Assembly (NCBI GenBank): GCA_001179505.1
Contig: CDMY01000517.1
Location: 1-52,588 of the forward strand
Direction: 5' to 3'
From: Vitrella brassicaformis
Lineage: Eukaryota > Sar > Vitrellaceae
Length of the DNA: 52,588 bases
Below, piece after piece: positions 1 through 10,116 of the stretch. How positions within the stretch are numbered: the first letter of the stretch is position 1; every line of letters starts with the position of its first letter. Under the pieces are notes generated by a model, which saw only the letters and a program-made list of their open reading frames with translations, did no database searches and was not told the origin of the DNA. The position numbers and the translations under genes are program-made.

Positions 1-133
1 GGACTTTCACGACAGAGGTTCATCCATTCAATCGCTCTCGAGTCCCCATACTTGAGTCAACCTGTGTTGATCTAGGCCATCTCCTTCGGATGGTCTGAGC
101 AGAGCACAAGAAAACCAACTACAGCCTCATCAG

Positions 134-143
134 AAGCTCGCAA
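134..143 (+). promoter_or_regulatory. AAGCTCGCAA promoter-like element
   Basis: Exact AAGCTCGCAA on the plus strand, 121 bp before the ATG at 255, followed closely by an A-run. It is one of six copies or near-copies in this window that all sit upstream of, and on the same strand as, a start codon. The role as a core promoter or start-site element is inference. Confidence 0.4.
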
Positions 144-254
144 CTGAAAAAATGCTCGAGGCCCGCCCGGGTTCCGCTTGGAAGCGGTCGTCTTCCCCTT
201 GGTTAGGGTGAGAAGACGGGGAGGGGAAGAAGCCATCGCTCTCCCGATCTCCAG

Positions 255-2036
255 ATGACTCAAGTTGTCAGTTTCACCCCCTTCCAGCAGCCTCCGGCAC
301 CCCCCCGCTCCTTCGACGATATCGATGCCATTCGGGCGCAGTGGATAGCCATTCCGTCGAGATCTGTAGTTGATTTGCTCGACCTGGCCTCTCCGGCAGC
401 AGCAACGGCCAGAAGGAGTACCGAGTGCTTGCTCCCTTGGGACGCTGTCGGCCACCAAGATCCCAGCCCCTCTCCCGTTTCCTGTGGTCATGGCGGTATA
501 AAGCAGGCCACGGGCGGTTCTCCTGACAAGTTCTTGGCGATGGATCTCGGGGTGTGGGGGCTGCCGAAGCGGTATCGAGTGAGGTTCTACCTTCCCGACT
601 CGCCGGAGAAGCTATTCTTCTGGTGGAGGATACTCTGTAAGGGAGCGGGATGGCGCCTGGAAGCAAACAGATGATGGAGAGGTTATATGTGTGTGTGTGT
701 GTGTGTTGGTCTATTGACTCACACGTGCAGACTGTGCGGGTGTGTGGATGGTGTGCCTCCGCGTGAGCTGTTTTGTCCTTCTGTCTGACGCCGCATGGGC
801 TCGGTACCTCAACTTGAGCGGCATTGGTAGGCCACACGATGTCCACATGTCCACGCGCAAGTAGCGCTGAGTCGCCTTCTGCTCATTCCTTCTCTGCTTC
901 TTCGATGTTTGTTAATTTGTTCGCGTGGGCGTGTGCAGTCGGTCACACTTTGCAGGCTCTGGTGAACCCTCTGTTCATCTACGGGACGTACCTGAACATG
1001 GCTGTCCAGGGGGCGGTGTGCACCTATGGCATACTCATTTTGGGTGTCACCCTGCTTTACGCACGTAAGTTGGCAAAGCACCAATCAATCAATGCAGCTC
1101 TGCCGTCGGCTATAAATCTCTCTCTCTCTCTCTCTTTCTCTCTCTCCACGTGTGTATGTGTGTGCAGCGTTCGGTTATTCAGCTACTTTGCTGCTGGTGA
1201 GTGCCGAGACTGCCCTCTGCGCTGCCTGGTTTGCTCTCATGGCGCAGCCGCGGCTGTTTGGGGACGAGGAGAAGGTCAAGAGGATGAGTGGCTTCCCTGT
1301 GCCGGGGCTCTTCACGCTGCCGGCCACGTACTGTCTGGTGCCGGTGCCTCCCACACGCATGCTGACGGCGTCTGAGGACATGTGGGGTGGGGAGCAGAAC
1401 TGGGCCTTCTCTCTGGTGCGCAAGTATCTGTCCTGCACGAGGGCGATGGACGAGCTGGACTTCTGCCGACTGCTCAAGTACATCGCCTACCTGGGGACAG
1501 CACTGGACTACCTGTCCGATCTAGGTGGGCGCCATGGCTGGACGCGTGGCAGCATGCAGTTACTTAGTTACCTGTTGTCCACCAGTCGTCTCTCACCCAC
1601 TGTTTGGTTGTTCATGCTGTTGTTGCTCACTCATGCAGCGGTGGGCATGGGCATGGTCACCCACCACGGTGATTCCCTCTGGCCCGGAGTGACCATTCTG
1701 ATTCTCTGCCAAGTGGACACCGTGACCGCCGGCATCTCTTACGGCATCCGGACCAAGGCGACACTGCGGCAGCACGTCTACATATTCGCGGCCTCTCTCT
1801 TCGAGGTGCCCATTCTGGTCCTGACCATCCTCTACGGAGCAAGGTCAACCGACACCCTGACGATCGTCATCTCCATCACGGCCACCTGCTCCACAATACT
1901 CATCAAGGGGCTCGCCATGATCCACACAATCAGGAGGCAGCGGCTGCGAGCGAAGGGGGGTGACCTGGAGGGGAAGCCGAGCATGACGCCACACACCATG
2001 AGCACAGAGTGGCCCACTGAGACAGAAGGTGCATAA
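255..2036 (+). CDS. Multi-pass membrane protein, unknown family (full-length member of tandem pair)
   Basis: Three-exon model: 255-636, 939-1064, 1168-2036 (458 aa). The phases agree (1 and 1), and the donors and acceptors are GTAAGG/GTGCAG and GTAAGT/GTGCAG. The N-terminal ~125 residues are soluble and Pro-rich. About seven hydrophobic segments follow: two encoded by exon 2, one at the start of exon 3 and four near the C-terminus. A hydrophilic ~100-residue loop lies in between. The tail is basic then acidic. I recognise no catalytic motif or named family. An AAGCTCGCAA element 121 bp upstream supports the start at 255. An alternative is a start at ATG 839, reading straight into exon 2 with a different N-terminus. 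Sure of exon 3 and its membrane nature, less sure of exon 1. The whole last exon and 3' flank recur at 3383-4934. Confidence 0.6.
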
Positions 2037-2712
2037 CCTTGATGCCTGGATGGATGGATAGGCTGGCGGGGAGGGAGAAGGGAGAGTGGGTTCGTGTCTT
2101 GATGGACTGTGTCGTGTGTGAAATTAACTAAGGAGGGGCCTGTGTGAGTTGTGGGTAAGACAGCACGCTGGCTGCAATCGTGCCAGCGAGTCCTGTGATT
2201 TTTTCCCTTCTGTGCTCGTCGGTGTATTCCGTGGTGGACGGATGGATGGATGGCTGCAATCACTGAGTGTCGCTTCCTTGGTCTTTATTGGAGCCTGTGG
2301 CTTGCATCGCACGATGGGTACTTAATGTGATTTGTCTGTTGGTTGTGTCACGCGTGGCGTGCAATTGATGAGTTTGGGATGAGACGTCTGTCGATCTATT
2401 TGTCGCACGATGGACATGATGGGATGGGTGGGCGGATGCAGTGGAATGAATCGATGGAGCTTCGTCCTCGTTCGTCGGTGCCTGCCTGTAACTAATCGGG
2501 ATGCACTGCACTGCACGACATTGCCATGCACCGCTCGCTCAATCGTACTGAGGGAGGGAGGGAGGGGCTGGATGGAGTGTGGATGGGCTGCCCTCTCTGT
2601 GTGTGAGTCTGTGTGTGCCAAGACAATTCACTGTGGAGGCTGACTGGCGAGGCGATGTGTGGGTGTTTTAATTATGCTGAGCATGTGCGCCATTCATTCA
2701 CCCGGCCATGGC
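1129..2712 (+). repeat. Tandem duplication, copy A (about 1.58 kb)
   Basis: Copy A of a direct repeat whose partner is 3383-4934 (offset about 2.25 kb). Similarity starts in the CT-rich tract of the second intron. It runs through the last coding exon and about 680 bp of 3' flank. Landmarks shared in the flank include the run around 2097-2165 (matching 4336-4410) and the stretch ending in the CATTCATTC motif near 2690 (4910 in copy B). Coding similarity is about 97 percent at protein level by eye. Confidence 0.85.
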
Positions 2713-2743
2713 TCAATGAATTTGTCCCTGTCCGTCTGTCCGT

Positions 2744-2762
2744 CTGTGTGTGTGTGCATTTG

Positions 2763-2798
<36 letters not shown>
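2744..2798. repeat. Compound microsatellite (TG)n, (AC)n, (GA)n
   Basis: A run of TG, a short spacer, then AC and GA dinucleotides. It lies in the unique spacer between the two duplication copies, just before telomere-like sequence. Confidence 0.9.
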
Positions 2799-2894
2799 CA
2801 CACCGCTGCGCACGTCAGTGCGTGCCTGCCTGTCCGCTGCGCTCTCCTGCACACCTTGACCGCATTCATCAAAGACACAAACCCTACGCATAAC

Positions 2895-2980
2895 TAGGGT
2901 TTAGATAAGCATGTCAGCGACCCCTGCAATGGGAGAAAGCCTCCAAAGCGAAAGTATTAGGGTTTAGGGTGTAGGGTTTG
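2895..2980 (+). repeat. Interstitial telomere-like TTTAGGG repeats
   Basis: Two clusters: CTAGGGTTTAG at 2895-2905, and TTAGGGTTTAGGG followed by a degenerate GTAGGGTTTG at 2957-2980. TTTAGGG is the plant-type telomere unit and is also reported for several algae. There are only about four to five units, so this is not a chromosome end. It lies in the spacer between the two tandem copies of the membrane protein gene and may mark a repaired break. Confidence 0.6.
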
Positions 2981-3225
2981 CTACGTCCGCAACCTCCCCG
3001 ACAGAGAGGCTACACACGAAGCGAGAAGCAGCCCGAAGGCTCCCCAGCTGAGATCTCTCTCTGTTTGTGTCTGCCTGTCTTCAGGAAGATGCTGCCCATT
3101 CTCACCGACCAGACGACGCTGCTCAAAGCCAAAGCAAAGCGTTTCTTTGACATTGATGAAGATGCGATTGCGCTTTGGAAGGAGCCTATACGTGTTCTAC
3201 TCTAAGAGCTGCTAGGTGGACCGAC

Positions 3226-4290
3226 ATGGGAAAGATCTTACTTCCAGCTGCCGTCCTCCACACACACGCCCATCCGGTGTCCTTCCACACACAACACAGC
3301 CAAACTATGAGCACAACATCCTCACAGTGCTCAGCTTCTGGGTGGGTGCACCTTTCCTGCACAGACACACCAACTGGCTGCCCCTCTCATTCTCTCTCTC
3401 CACGTGTGTATGTGTGTGCAGCGTTCGGTTATTCAGCTACTTTGCTGCTGGTGAGTGCCGAGACCGCCCTCTGCGCAGCCTGGTTTGCTCTCATGGCGCA
3501 ACCGCGGCTGTTTGGGGACGAGGAGAAGGTCAAGAGGATGAGTGGCTTCCCTGTGCCGGGGCTCTTCACGCTGCCGCCCACGTACTGTCTGGTGCCGGTG
3601 CCTCCCACACGCATGCTGACGGCGTCTGAGGACATGTGGGGTAGGGAGCAGAACTGGGCCTTCTCTCTGGTGCGCAAGTATGTGCCCTGCACGAGGGCGA
3701 TGGACGAGCTGGACTTCTGCCGACTGCTCAAGTACATCGCCTACCTGGGGACAGCACTGGACTACCTGTCCGATCTAGGTGGGCGCCATGGCTGGACGCG
3801 TGGCAGCATGCAGTTACTTAGTTCCTTGTTGTCCACCAGTCGTCTCTCACCCAGTGTTTGGTTGTTCATGCTGTTGTTGCTCACTCATGCAGCGGTGGGC
3901 ACGGGCATGGTCACCCACCACGGTGATGCCCTCTGGCCCGGTGTGACCATTCTGATTCTCTGCCAAGTGGACACCGTGACCGCCGGCATCTCTTACGGCA
4001 TCCGGACCAAGGCGACACTGCGGCAGCACGTCTACATGTTCGCGGCCTCTCTGTTCGAGGTGCCCATCCTGGTCCTGACCATCCTGTACGGAGCAAGGTC
4101 GACCGACACTCTGACGATCGTCATCTCCATCACGGCCACCTGCTCCACAATACTCATCAAGGGGCTCGCCATGATCCACACAATCAGGAGGCAGCGGCTG
4201 CGAGCGAAGGGGGGTGACCTGGAGGGGAAGCCGAGCATGACGCCACACACCATGAGCACAGAGTGGCCCACTGAGACAGAAGGTGCATAA
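3226..4290 (+). CDS. 5'-truncated tandem paralogue of the upstream membrane protein
   Basis: An open frame from ATG 3226 to 4290 (354 aa; another ATG at 3307). The last 289 codons match the last exon of the gene at 255-2036, with about eight amino-acid differences (for example Thr to Pro, Gly to Arg, Ile to Met). The similarity begins inside the last-intron CT tract, so the copy keeps the old TGTGTGCAG acceptor but has no copy of exons 1-2. The frame stays open through the former intron, giving an unrelated His/Ser/Thr-rich N-terminus of about 65 residues. It keeps five of the seven hydrophobic segments. It could be an expressed chimaera spliced from an unseen upstream exon (one candidate ends near 3205), or a recent pseudogene. 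Near-intact coding sequence argues for recent origin or constraint. Confidence 0.5.
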   Translation: MGKILLPAAVLHTHAHPVSFHTQHSQTMSTTSSQCSASGWVHLSCTDTPTGCPSHSLSPRVYVCAAFGYSATLLLVSAETALCAAWFALMAQPRLFGDEEKVKRMSGFPVPGLFTLPPTYCLVPVPPTRMLTASEDMWGREQNWAFSLVRKYVPCTRAMDELDFCRLLKYIAYLGTALDYLSDLGGRHGWTRGSMQLLSSLLSTSRLSPSVWLFMLLLLTHAAVGTGMVTHHGDALWPGVTILILCQVDTVTAGISYGIRTKATLRQHVYMFAASLFEVPILVLTILYGARSTDTLTIVISITATCSTILIKGLAMIHTIRRQRLRAKGGDLEGKPSMTPHTMSTEWPTETEGA

Positions 4291-4934
4291 CCTGGATGGA
4301 TGGGCTGGCGGGGAGGGAGAAGGGGGGGAGGGTTCGTGTCTTGATGGACTGTGTCGTGTGTGAAATTAACTAGGGAGGGGTCTGTGTGAGTTGTGGGTAA
4401 GACAGCACGCTGGCTGCAATCTGGCCAGTCAGTCCTGTGATTTTTCCTCTCTGTGCTCGTCGGTGTATTCCGTGGTGGATGGATGGATGGCTGCAATCAC
4501 TGAGTGTCGCTTCCTTGGTCTTTATTGGAGCCTGTGGCTGGCTTGCACTGCACGATGGGTAATTATGTGATTTGTCTGTTGTGTCACGCGCGTGCAACTG
4601 ATGATTTTGGGATGAGACGTCTATCTATTTGTCGCACGATGGACGGGATGGATTGGATGGGTGGATGCAATCGAACCGATGGAGCTTCGTCTTCGTTCGT
4701 CGGTGCCTGTTCGTAACTAATCGGGATGCTCTGCACCTCGCTCAATCGCACGGAGGGAGGGATGGGCTGAATGGATTGTGGCTGCCCTCTCTGTGCGTGA
4801 ATGTGCATGTGTGTGTGGTGAATTCAATCGGCCAAGACAATTCACTGTGGACGGTGACTGACGATGCGATGTGTGGGTGTTTTAAGCTGATCGAGCATGT
4901 ACACCATTCATTCATCCACCCGGCCGGCCATGGA
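3383..4934 (+). repeat. Tandem duplication, copy B
   Basis: Partner of 1129-2712. The left edge lies in a CT-rich stretch just before the inherited splice acceptor. The right edge falls near the CCGGCCATGG motif that also ends copy A. Small indels (for example loss of about 12 bp near 4285) separate the copies in the non-coding flank. Confidence 0.85.
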
Positions 4935-5582
4935 TGCCACGCTACCTCACCTCCACACATACACGACATGACACGCACGTAGCGGAATATCAGGCAGGCG
5001 AGTGAGGTGAGGAGCTGCTGCTTGGTGTCTTTGAGGCTCTCACATGGACCCCGGTGTCTGTAGGCTCGATTTGATCCTTCACAAGATCGAGCCTACTGTC
5101 CCGGCCCTGCAGCAGTGAATGCATCGATCGCATCAGACGAAATGATCGACCGTCAAATCTCTCCTTTGGATGGGTGGGTGGGCGTGAGCAGAGGGGCGAG
5201 GGGAGGGAAGCTGGCCGACAGCTAGTGCAAGGTGCATACGTCTGCCTCGGTCACAAGAGCAGGAACTACAAGACATGACCAACCCGCAACAACCAAGCTA
5301 GCCCGCAACAAGTGCCTGGGGCATGAGTGAGAGGCTGGCGTGCCGACGTCCTGCGTGGAGAGAGGGTGGCTGTGGCGCGGGGGTCATGCTGCTGATGCGA
5401 TGGGGAACGATCAGAGCAAGACCTCCGCATTCGGGAGCACGGAGAGAAGGCATTGCGTCGCCCTTTTTCGGGGAGTTTACACTTTAAAACGGTTCGTGCC
5501 AAACTCGTTTTTTCCCTGTGCCTTCTCTCTCTCCCCGCCCCTCCTAGCTGGCTCCGATGACCACCCGGTGTGACGGCGTGTC
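4935..5582. other. Intergenic region
   Basis: Contains the hairpin at 5060-5096, a CCCTTTTTCGGGG stretch near 5461 and no convincing reading frame. The segment next to the start at 5583 is CT-rich and probably holds the promoter and leader of the secreted-protein gene. Confidence 0.5.
5060..5096. repeat. Perfect inverted repeat (11-bp arms, 15-nt loop)
   Basis: GTAGGCTCGAT (5060-5070) and ATCGAGCCTAC (5086-5096) are perfect reverse complements, in otherwise featureless spacer between copy B and the next gene. It could be a transcript hairpin, a protein-binding palindrome or the relic of a small inverted-repeat element. Nothing else nearby identifies it. Confidence 0.7.
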
Positions 5583-8500
5583 ATGGTCACCGTCACCACC
5601 ACATTCTTACACTTCATCTTCTTCGCCTGCATCTCGACAACACCAGCACCAGCAGCCGACACAAGCAGCATCGCTCAGCCACGTGACCCGATCAACCCCT
5701 CTTCTCTCCCCGCGTTCCTCGCCCCTGCCACCCCCTCCGTCAACCAGTCACACGAGCAGAGCAGCAACACCAGCACCAGCATCAGCAGCACAGAGGCGAC
5801 CGCAATTGACCTCTCCACGCCGTCGACCACCATGCCGAGAAGAGCTCTTCGTCGCGCAGAGTTGGTTGAGAAGTTGTTGCAGGGTCATGGGAGGCCCAAG
5901 GCCCCTCCCACCCTGGCGTGGTGCTCTTCCTCTCGCATGACGGCGGCCATCCCGGTGGACCGCGACCCTGCGGGCGAGGGCTGGCCGCGGGGCGGCTTCC
6001 GTAACCACACACGGGAGGAGAAGTGCCGCGCCATTTTTGCTGAGGAGTTCTTCGGCGACAAGAACGAGACCATGAGGGACACCGGGCGGCACGCCTTAAT
6101 GGCGTCGGTAGCCTATGGGGACTGCGGAATGAGGGAGAGTGTCATAGGCAAGTTTGTGTACTACAGCAATGTGATGCGTGTGCCCAAGGCGGAGAGCAAC
6201 GCGGTTGTCATATGTGCCTGCACAAGAAACGAGACGAGCGCAGAGGGGACGGAAGAAGGGGAGGGTGGGAATCAGACCAATGCCACCAGGCCTAGGCCTG
6301 GTGAGTGTGTGGCGACAGCAAAGTGGGAGCACACGTCGGGGCCTAAGGTGGCTTACAAGAGCAAGGAGGTGCTGACGGGAGAGTCGACAGCACCCGGGTG
6401 AGCACCGTGACGCGTCAGTCAGGTCTCTGTCTGCCATGATTTCTGTCTATCCGTTGGTTGCGTGTGTGCGTGTGTGTGTGTGTCAGGAGCGGCCATCCGC
6501 TGTCTGCAGAGATGGTTGGTGGACCCAACCTCACGGTTTCGGTGAACTATAAAGATGAGTAAGCAAGCCAACCACAAGAACAACGCACTCGTGTCAACAC
6601 GTCTGCTCCCATTGTGTGTTGTTCCTTTTTCTGACGCACCCAGCGGTTTTCTGTTTGAGTCTTGGGTAGCGGGCAGTCTCGGGCACCCCTGGCCCATGCT
6701 GTGCGACCTCGTGTGTCCCGAAGGACCATCGGAGGCCAACCCCGGCTGCGTCCACCACCTCATCGTCAACGGCTGCCCCGCCGACCATCTCAATGACGCC
6801 ACATCCACCGACACAACGCCCCTCTTCCGCATCATCTCGCAATCACGCGGCCACATCGTCTTCTCCCTTACACCAACCAGCTTCCCCAAGAGCAAGGAAA
6901 AAGACGTAGGGTACCGCGTCCAGTGCATGATGGCCATCTTCCCCAAGCAGCCATCTCTCGCCGAGCAATGCAAATACGCGCAATGGCGGAGAAGGAGGCT
7001 GCAGAGCAGCGACAGCCAGAGTCACGATGACGGAGGTAGGGGCGAGTGGGGGGATGGGGGGCAGGGTGAGGGCGGCAAACCGGCTGTGGCGCCAGAGATG
7101 GTGGGAGAGGTGGAGGGGCAGCAGGTGCTCAATCCCTTATTCATCGAAACCTTCCCTTCTGCCAGCACATCGCCAGCAAGCGCCTTTGTCGGTAAGCACA
7201 CATGGCACGGCACAACACGACACACACCCCGACGGGCCACCCTCTCTCGGCAGACCCAATAAGGGTGCTCCGGCCGACATTTAATGGGCCAGATACTCGC
7301 TGCTTCTTCTCTCCCAGAGATCGCGAATGAGATCATATGGGACAACTGGTCCATCAACTGGGGCAGGGACTTCTTCAAACGCGAGAACGACCAGGCAACG
7401 ACGTCGGTGCAGGTGGGCAACGACGTCGCTTTCGTGGGTGTGGGCATCGACCCGGCAGGCCGACAACAATTGGTCGGTCAGCAGCACGGCGAGACAGCCA
7501 GCCATAGTGTGCGCATCTCCATTGCACGCTCTCTCCCCCTTTCCGTGTGTGTGTGTGTGTGTGTGTGTGCAGGTGAATGTTGGTTATGGGAAGACGACAG
7601 TGAGCGTATCGTCAGACGAGCTCGACGTCGAGGCCGGGGTCGGCATCATGGTCGGCTCCTACGGCGTCAGGGTGAGTCTCACTAAATATATCACAGACAC
7701 ACAAACAGAGACCCCCACACACATGCACTCTGCTCTGCTGCCATCAATCAACACACAACAAACACGCTGGCTGCGTGTGTCTGTGTCTTGTCAGGTTGAT
7801 GCCGATGCCGACGACCGCCAATACGCCGTCGAGGCGGTGGCGCGCGGGACGGAGGTCGGCGCCAACGTCGACATACTCGACAGAGACTACGGTGTCCGCG
7901 TCAAGGTAAATACGTAACCACACCAATCACGTCACCTCACCCCATCTCCGCAACTCACCTACACAACACACTACACTGACTGGGACGAGTGTTGGCCGAT
8001 CGAAATTCCTTCTCTCCCTCTGTGGGTGCGTGCGTGCATGTGGCAGGTCCGCAACAACGAGGTGACGGTTCGTCACGACTTCTTCGACGTGCAGGACCCG
8101 ATTACCGATGACGAGCAGGAGCTGGCCACGGAGGTGTTCGTCGGCCACAGGAGCACCGGTGTGGCCGTCGGCAGTGATGTAGACGACACTGAGTATGGCG
8201 TCAGCGTCGGCACACTCGGCTACCAGTTCTCCGTGCTCAGGGACTTCGACGAGCGACAGACAGACTTCCAGGGCAATTGGGGGGACGGCTACCAGCTGAA
8301 GCTGAACGGCGACTTCCCCGACCCTCTCGACCTGAAGGCCTGGGTGCAGGTGGGGTTCGGCCTTCTCGGCACCGCCTACGTCGAGGTGGGTGCGGGTGTT
8401 GGAAGCGACGGCATCCCCGTGGGCAGCGCTGAGGTCGAGACGGACGACCTGGCGATCGCCGTCGACTTCATAGACGACGTGGGCGAGCGCTTCTTCCTAT

Positions 8501-8733
8501 TCGGACTCACAGTCGGCAAATTCACATACACATGGGAGGTAAGACTGACTGACTGACGTGCGTCGCTCCAGACAAACAGACAAACAGACAGACAGACAGA
8601 CATACACACACATGCGTGTGTCTCTCTCTGTGTCCATGATGCGATGCTGTGGGTGGTGTGTGTCTCTCTCGTGCAGTCTAAGTTCCTCCCCGATAATCTG
8701 GAGATACCGCTCATTCTTGGTGCGGCGCCCTAA
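5583..8733 (+). CDS. Large secreted protein with beta-rich internal repeats, unknown family
   Basis: Eight-exon model: 5583-6397, 6487-6558, 6644-7191, 7318-about 7476, 7573-7671, 7795-7905, 8047-8538, 8677-8733 (about 780 aa). All junctions are in phase except that the donor of exon 4 is uncertain (7411 to 7513). A hydrophobic signal peptide (about residues 5-24) is followed by a Ser/Thr/Pro-rich stretch with N-glycosylation sequons. Next comes a Cys-containing domain encoded by exons 1-3. The C-terminal half is built from Val/Gly/Asp-alternating segments, several ending in G-V-R-V or Y-G-V-S-V. They are encoded by phase-0 exons that each begin with Val after CAG, which suggests a beta-solenoid or beta-roll grown by exon duplication. 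No anchor is visible, so secretion or cell-wall/surface location is inferred. I recognise no named family. Confidence 0.65.
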
Positions 8734-10116
8734 TGGGCCTGTGAGCGCCGTACGTCGTGCGAGCGGCCCTGGTGATTGCATCCTTCGCAGTGATTTGTGT
8801 TGGTGGTGTGGTAAGGGACGGAAGGGGGGAGGTGTCATCCGTCTGCTGCGGAGTCTGTCCGGCCGTGGCGTCTCCCTGTGGTGCTCTGCACGTGTGTCTG
8901 TGTGTGCCGTGTGCCAGTGAGTGTCGCTTTTGCTGCATGGTGACAGACAGGTGAAAAAACGAGCCACTTGATGGCTGCGTCAATTGAGCTCATGACATGA
9001 TTGATTTGGGGTTTCGTTAGGGCTGCAAGACCCAGACGTGTGTGTACAGATGGAGGGGTGGACGGGACACGTCTGTCTGCATGGATCGGATCGGATCGGA
9101 TCGGTGGATCCGCATCATTTTGGACCTGGTGTGTGTGCCTGTCTGTCGGTCTTGGTTCATTCGCAGGCACGAGCATGTGCTGCCTTTCTTCCTCTTTCCC
9201 CTGGCCGTCTGTTTGTTTTCTTGGAGTGGCTGGCTACTCGTGCCTCAGCTCCTTGTACCCGCTCGTGTGTCAAGGCCATTCGTGTGGTCGTCTCTCTGGG
9301 CGGTGGATGGTGGGCACTAGTAGGCGGATCTGTCTCATGCTGCGTGTCCATGTCATCTAACCCCTGTGGATGGTCATGTGCCTCCCTGCACCGATGCCAT
9401 CCTTGGCATGGCGGTGGGTATTCATGGGACTCGTGGTTTGCGTGGGATGGTGCCGACACAGACAAACAGACAGACAGTCACACAGTCAACCGTTGCAACG
9501 AACGGGCACAAACGTGTGTTCGGCTGGACGAATGCCGTCAGCTGCCTCAAGTGGCTCTATTTGTTCGCTGCAAACCACCTTCGAGAATGCTTCATCTCTT
9601 TCATTGGTCCGCTCTTTCACAGAGGGCATCTCCATCGTCTTGCGGTCATTTTGAGTCATGCTGGTCGGTTTGGAGGTGCTTCGGCCGTTATCCGACCCAT
9701 TTCTGACCGTGTAGAGTGATGCAGCATTCACTACACGGTCCTGGACAGAAAAGGACAGCACAGAAAAGGACACCGCCCTCCACTCCATCTCCGTTCAGGC
9801 TCCCTGCTTTCAATTCTCTTCTCCTCAGTGTTGACGACAAATCTTCTAGCGAAATCACTCAAGCTGCATCAGTTTACGTGGAGACATCTAAGGGCTCTCG
9901 CAGCCATCCAAGGACTGATTGAATGAATGAGAGAACAGACGGTTTTTCGTCGTTTTGAGTGGCTCCGGAGATTCATTCACAGCGGGATATCACTCCAAAA
10001 GTCGCTGGAAAATAAGTGGGTCAGCCCTGTAGTACGTATAAGCGGGTCAAACGCGTAAGTGGGCCAGCTATGTACTGACCCACTTACGCGGTCCGGACTG
10101 TACGAAAGTCCTAATA
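8734..10116. other. Intergenic region, low-complexity
   Basis: A stop-poor TG/TC-rich stretch (8734-9700) with frames of unnatural composition. It includes a GGATC tandem repeat at 9083-9103 and (ACAG)n tracts. The only structured element is the foldback at 10013-10090. I see no supportable gene. Confidence 0.5.
10013..10090. repeat. Foldback with repeated TAAGYGGGYCA units
   Basis: Three direct copies of TAAGYGGGYCA start at 10013, 10039 and 10056. An inverted copy ends at 10090. The last direct copy and the inverted one form a near-perfect stem: CGCGTAAGTGGGCCAG (10052-10067) pairs with CTGACCCACTTACGCG (10075-10090) at 15 of 16 positions around a 7-nt loop. It lies just past the 3' end of the minus-strand gene at 10117. 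It could be a foldback-element relic, a terminator-like RNA hairpin or a binding-site array. Confidence 0.7.

Noticed and set aside
274-846. 190-codon minus-strand open frame
   Set aside because: It runs across a (TG)n tract (His-Thr repeats) and is antisense to a plus-strand exon with a better promoter motif and natural composition.
9083-9103. GGATC tandem repeat as a functional site
   Set aside because: Four copies of a 5-mer in low-complexity DNA; indistinguishable from a short tandem repeat.
9038-9706. 222-codon plus-strand open frame
   Set aside because: Cys/Ser/Trp-heavy composition from TG/TC-rich DNA, no splice partners and no homologous feel; two other frames are equally open.
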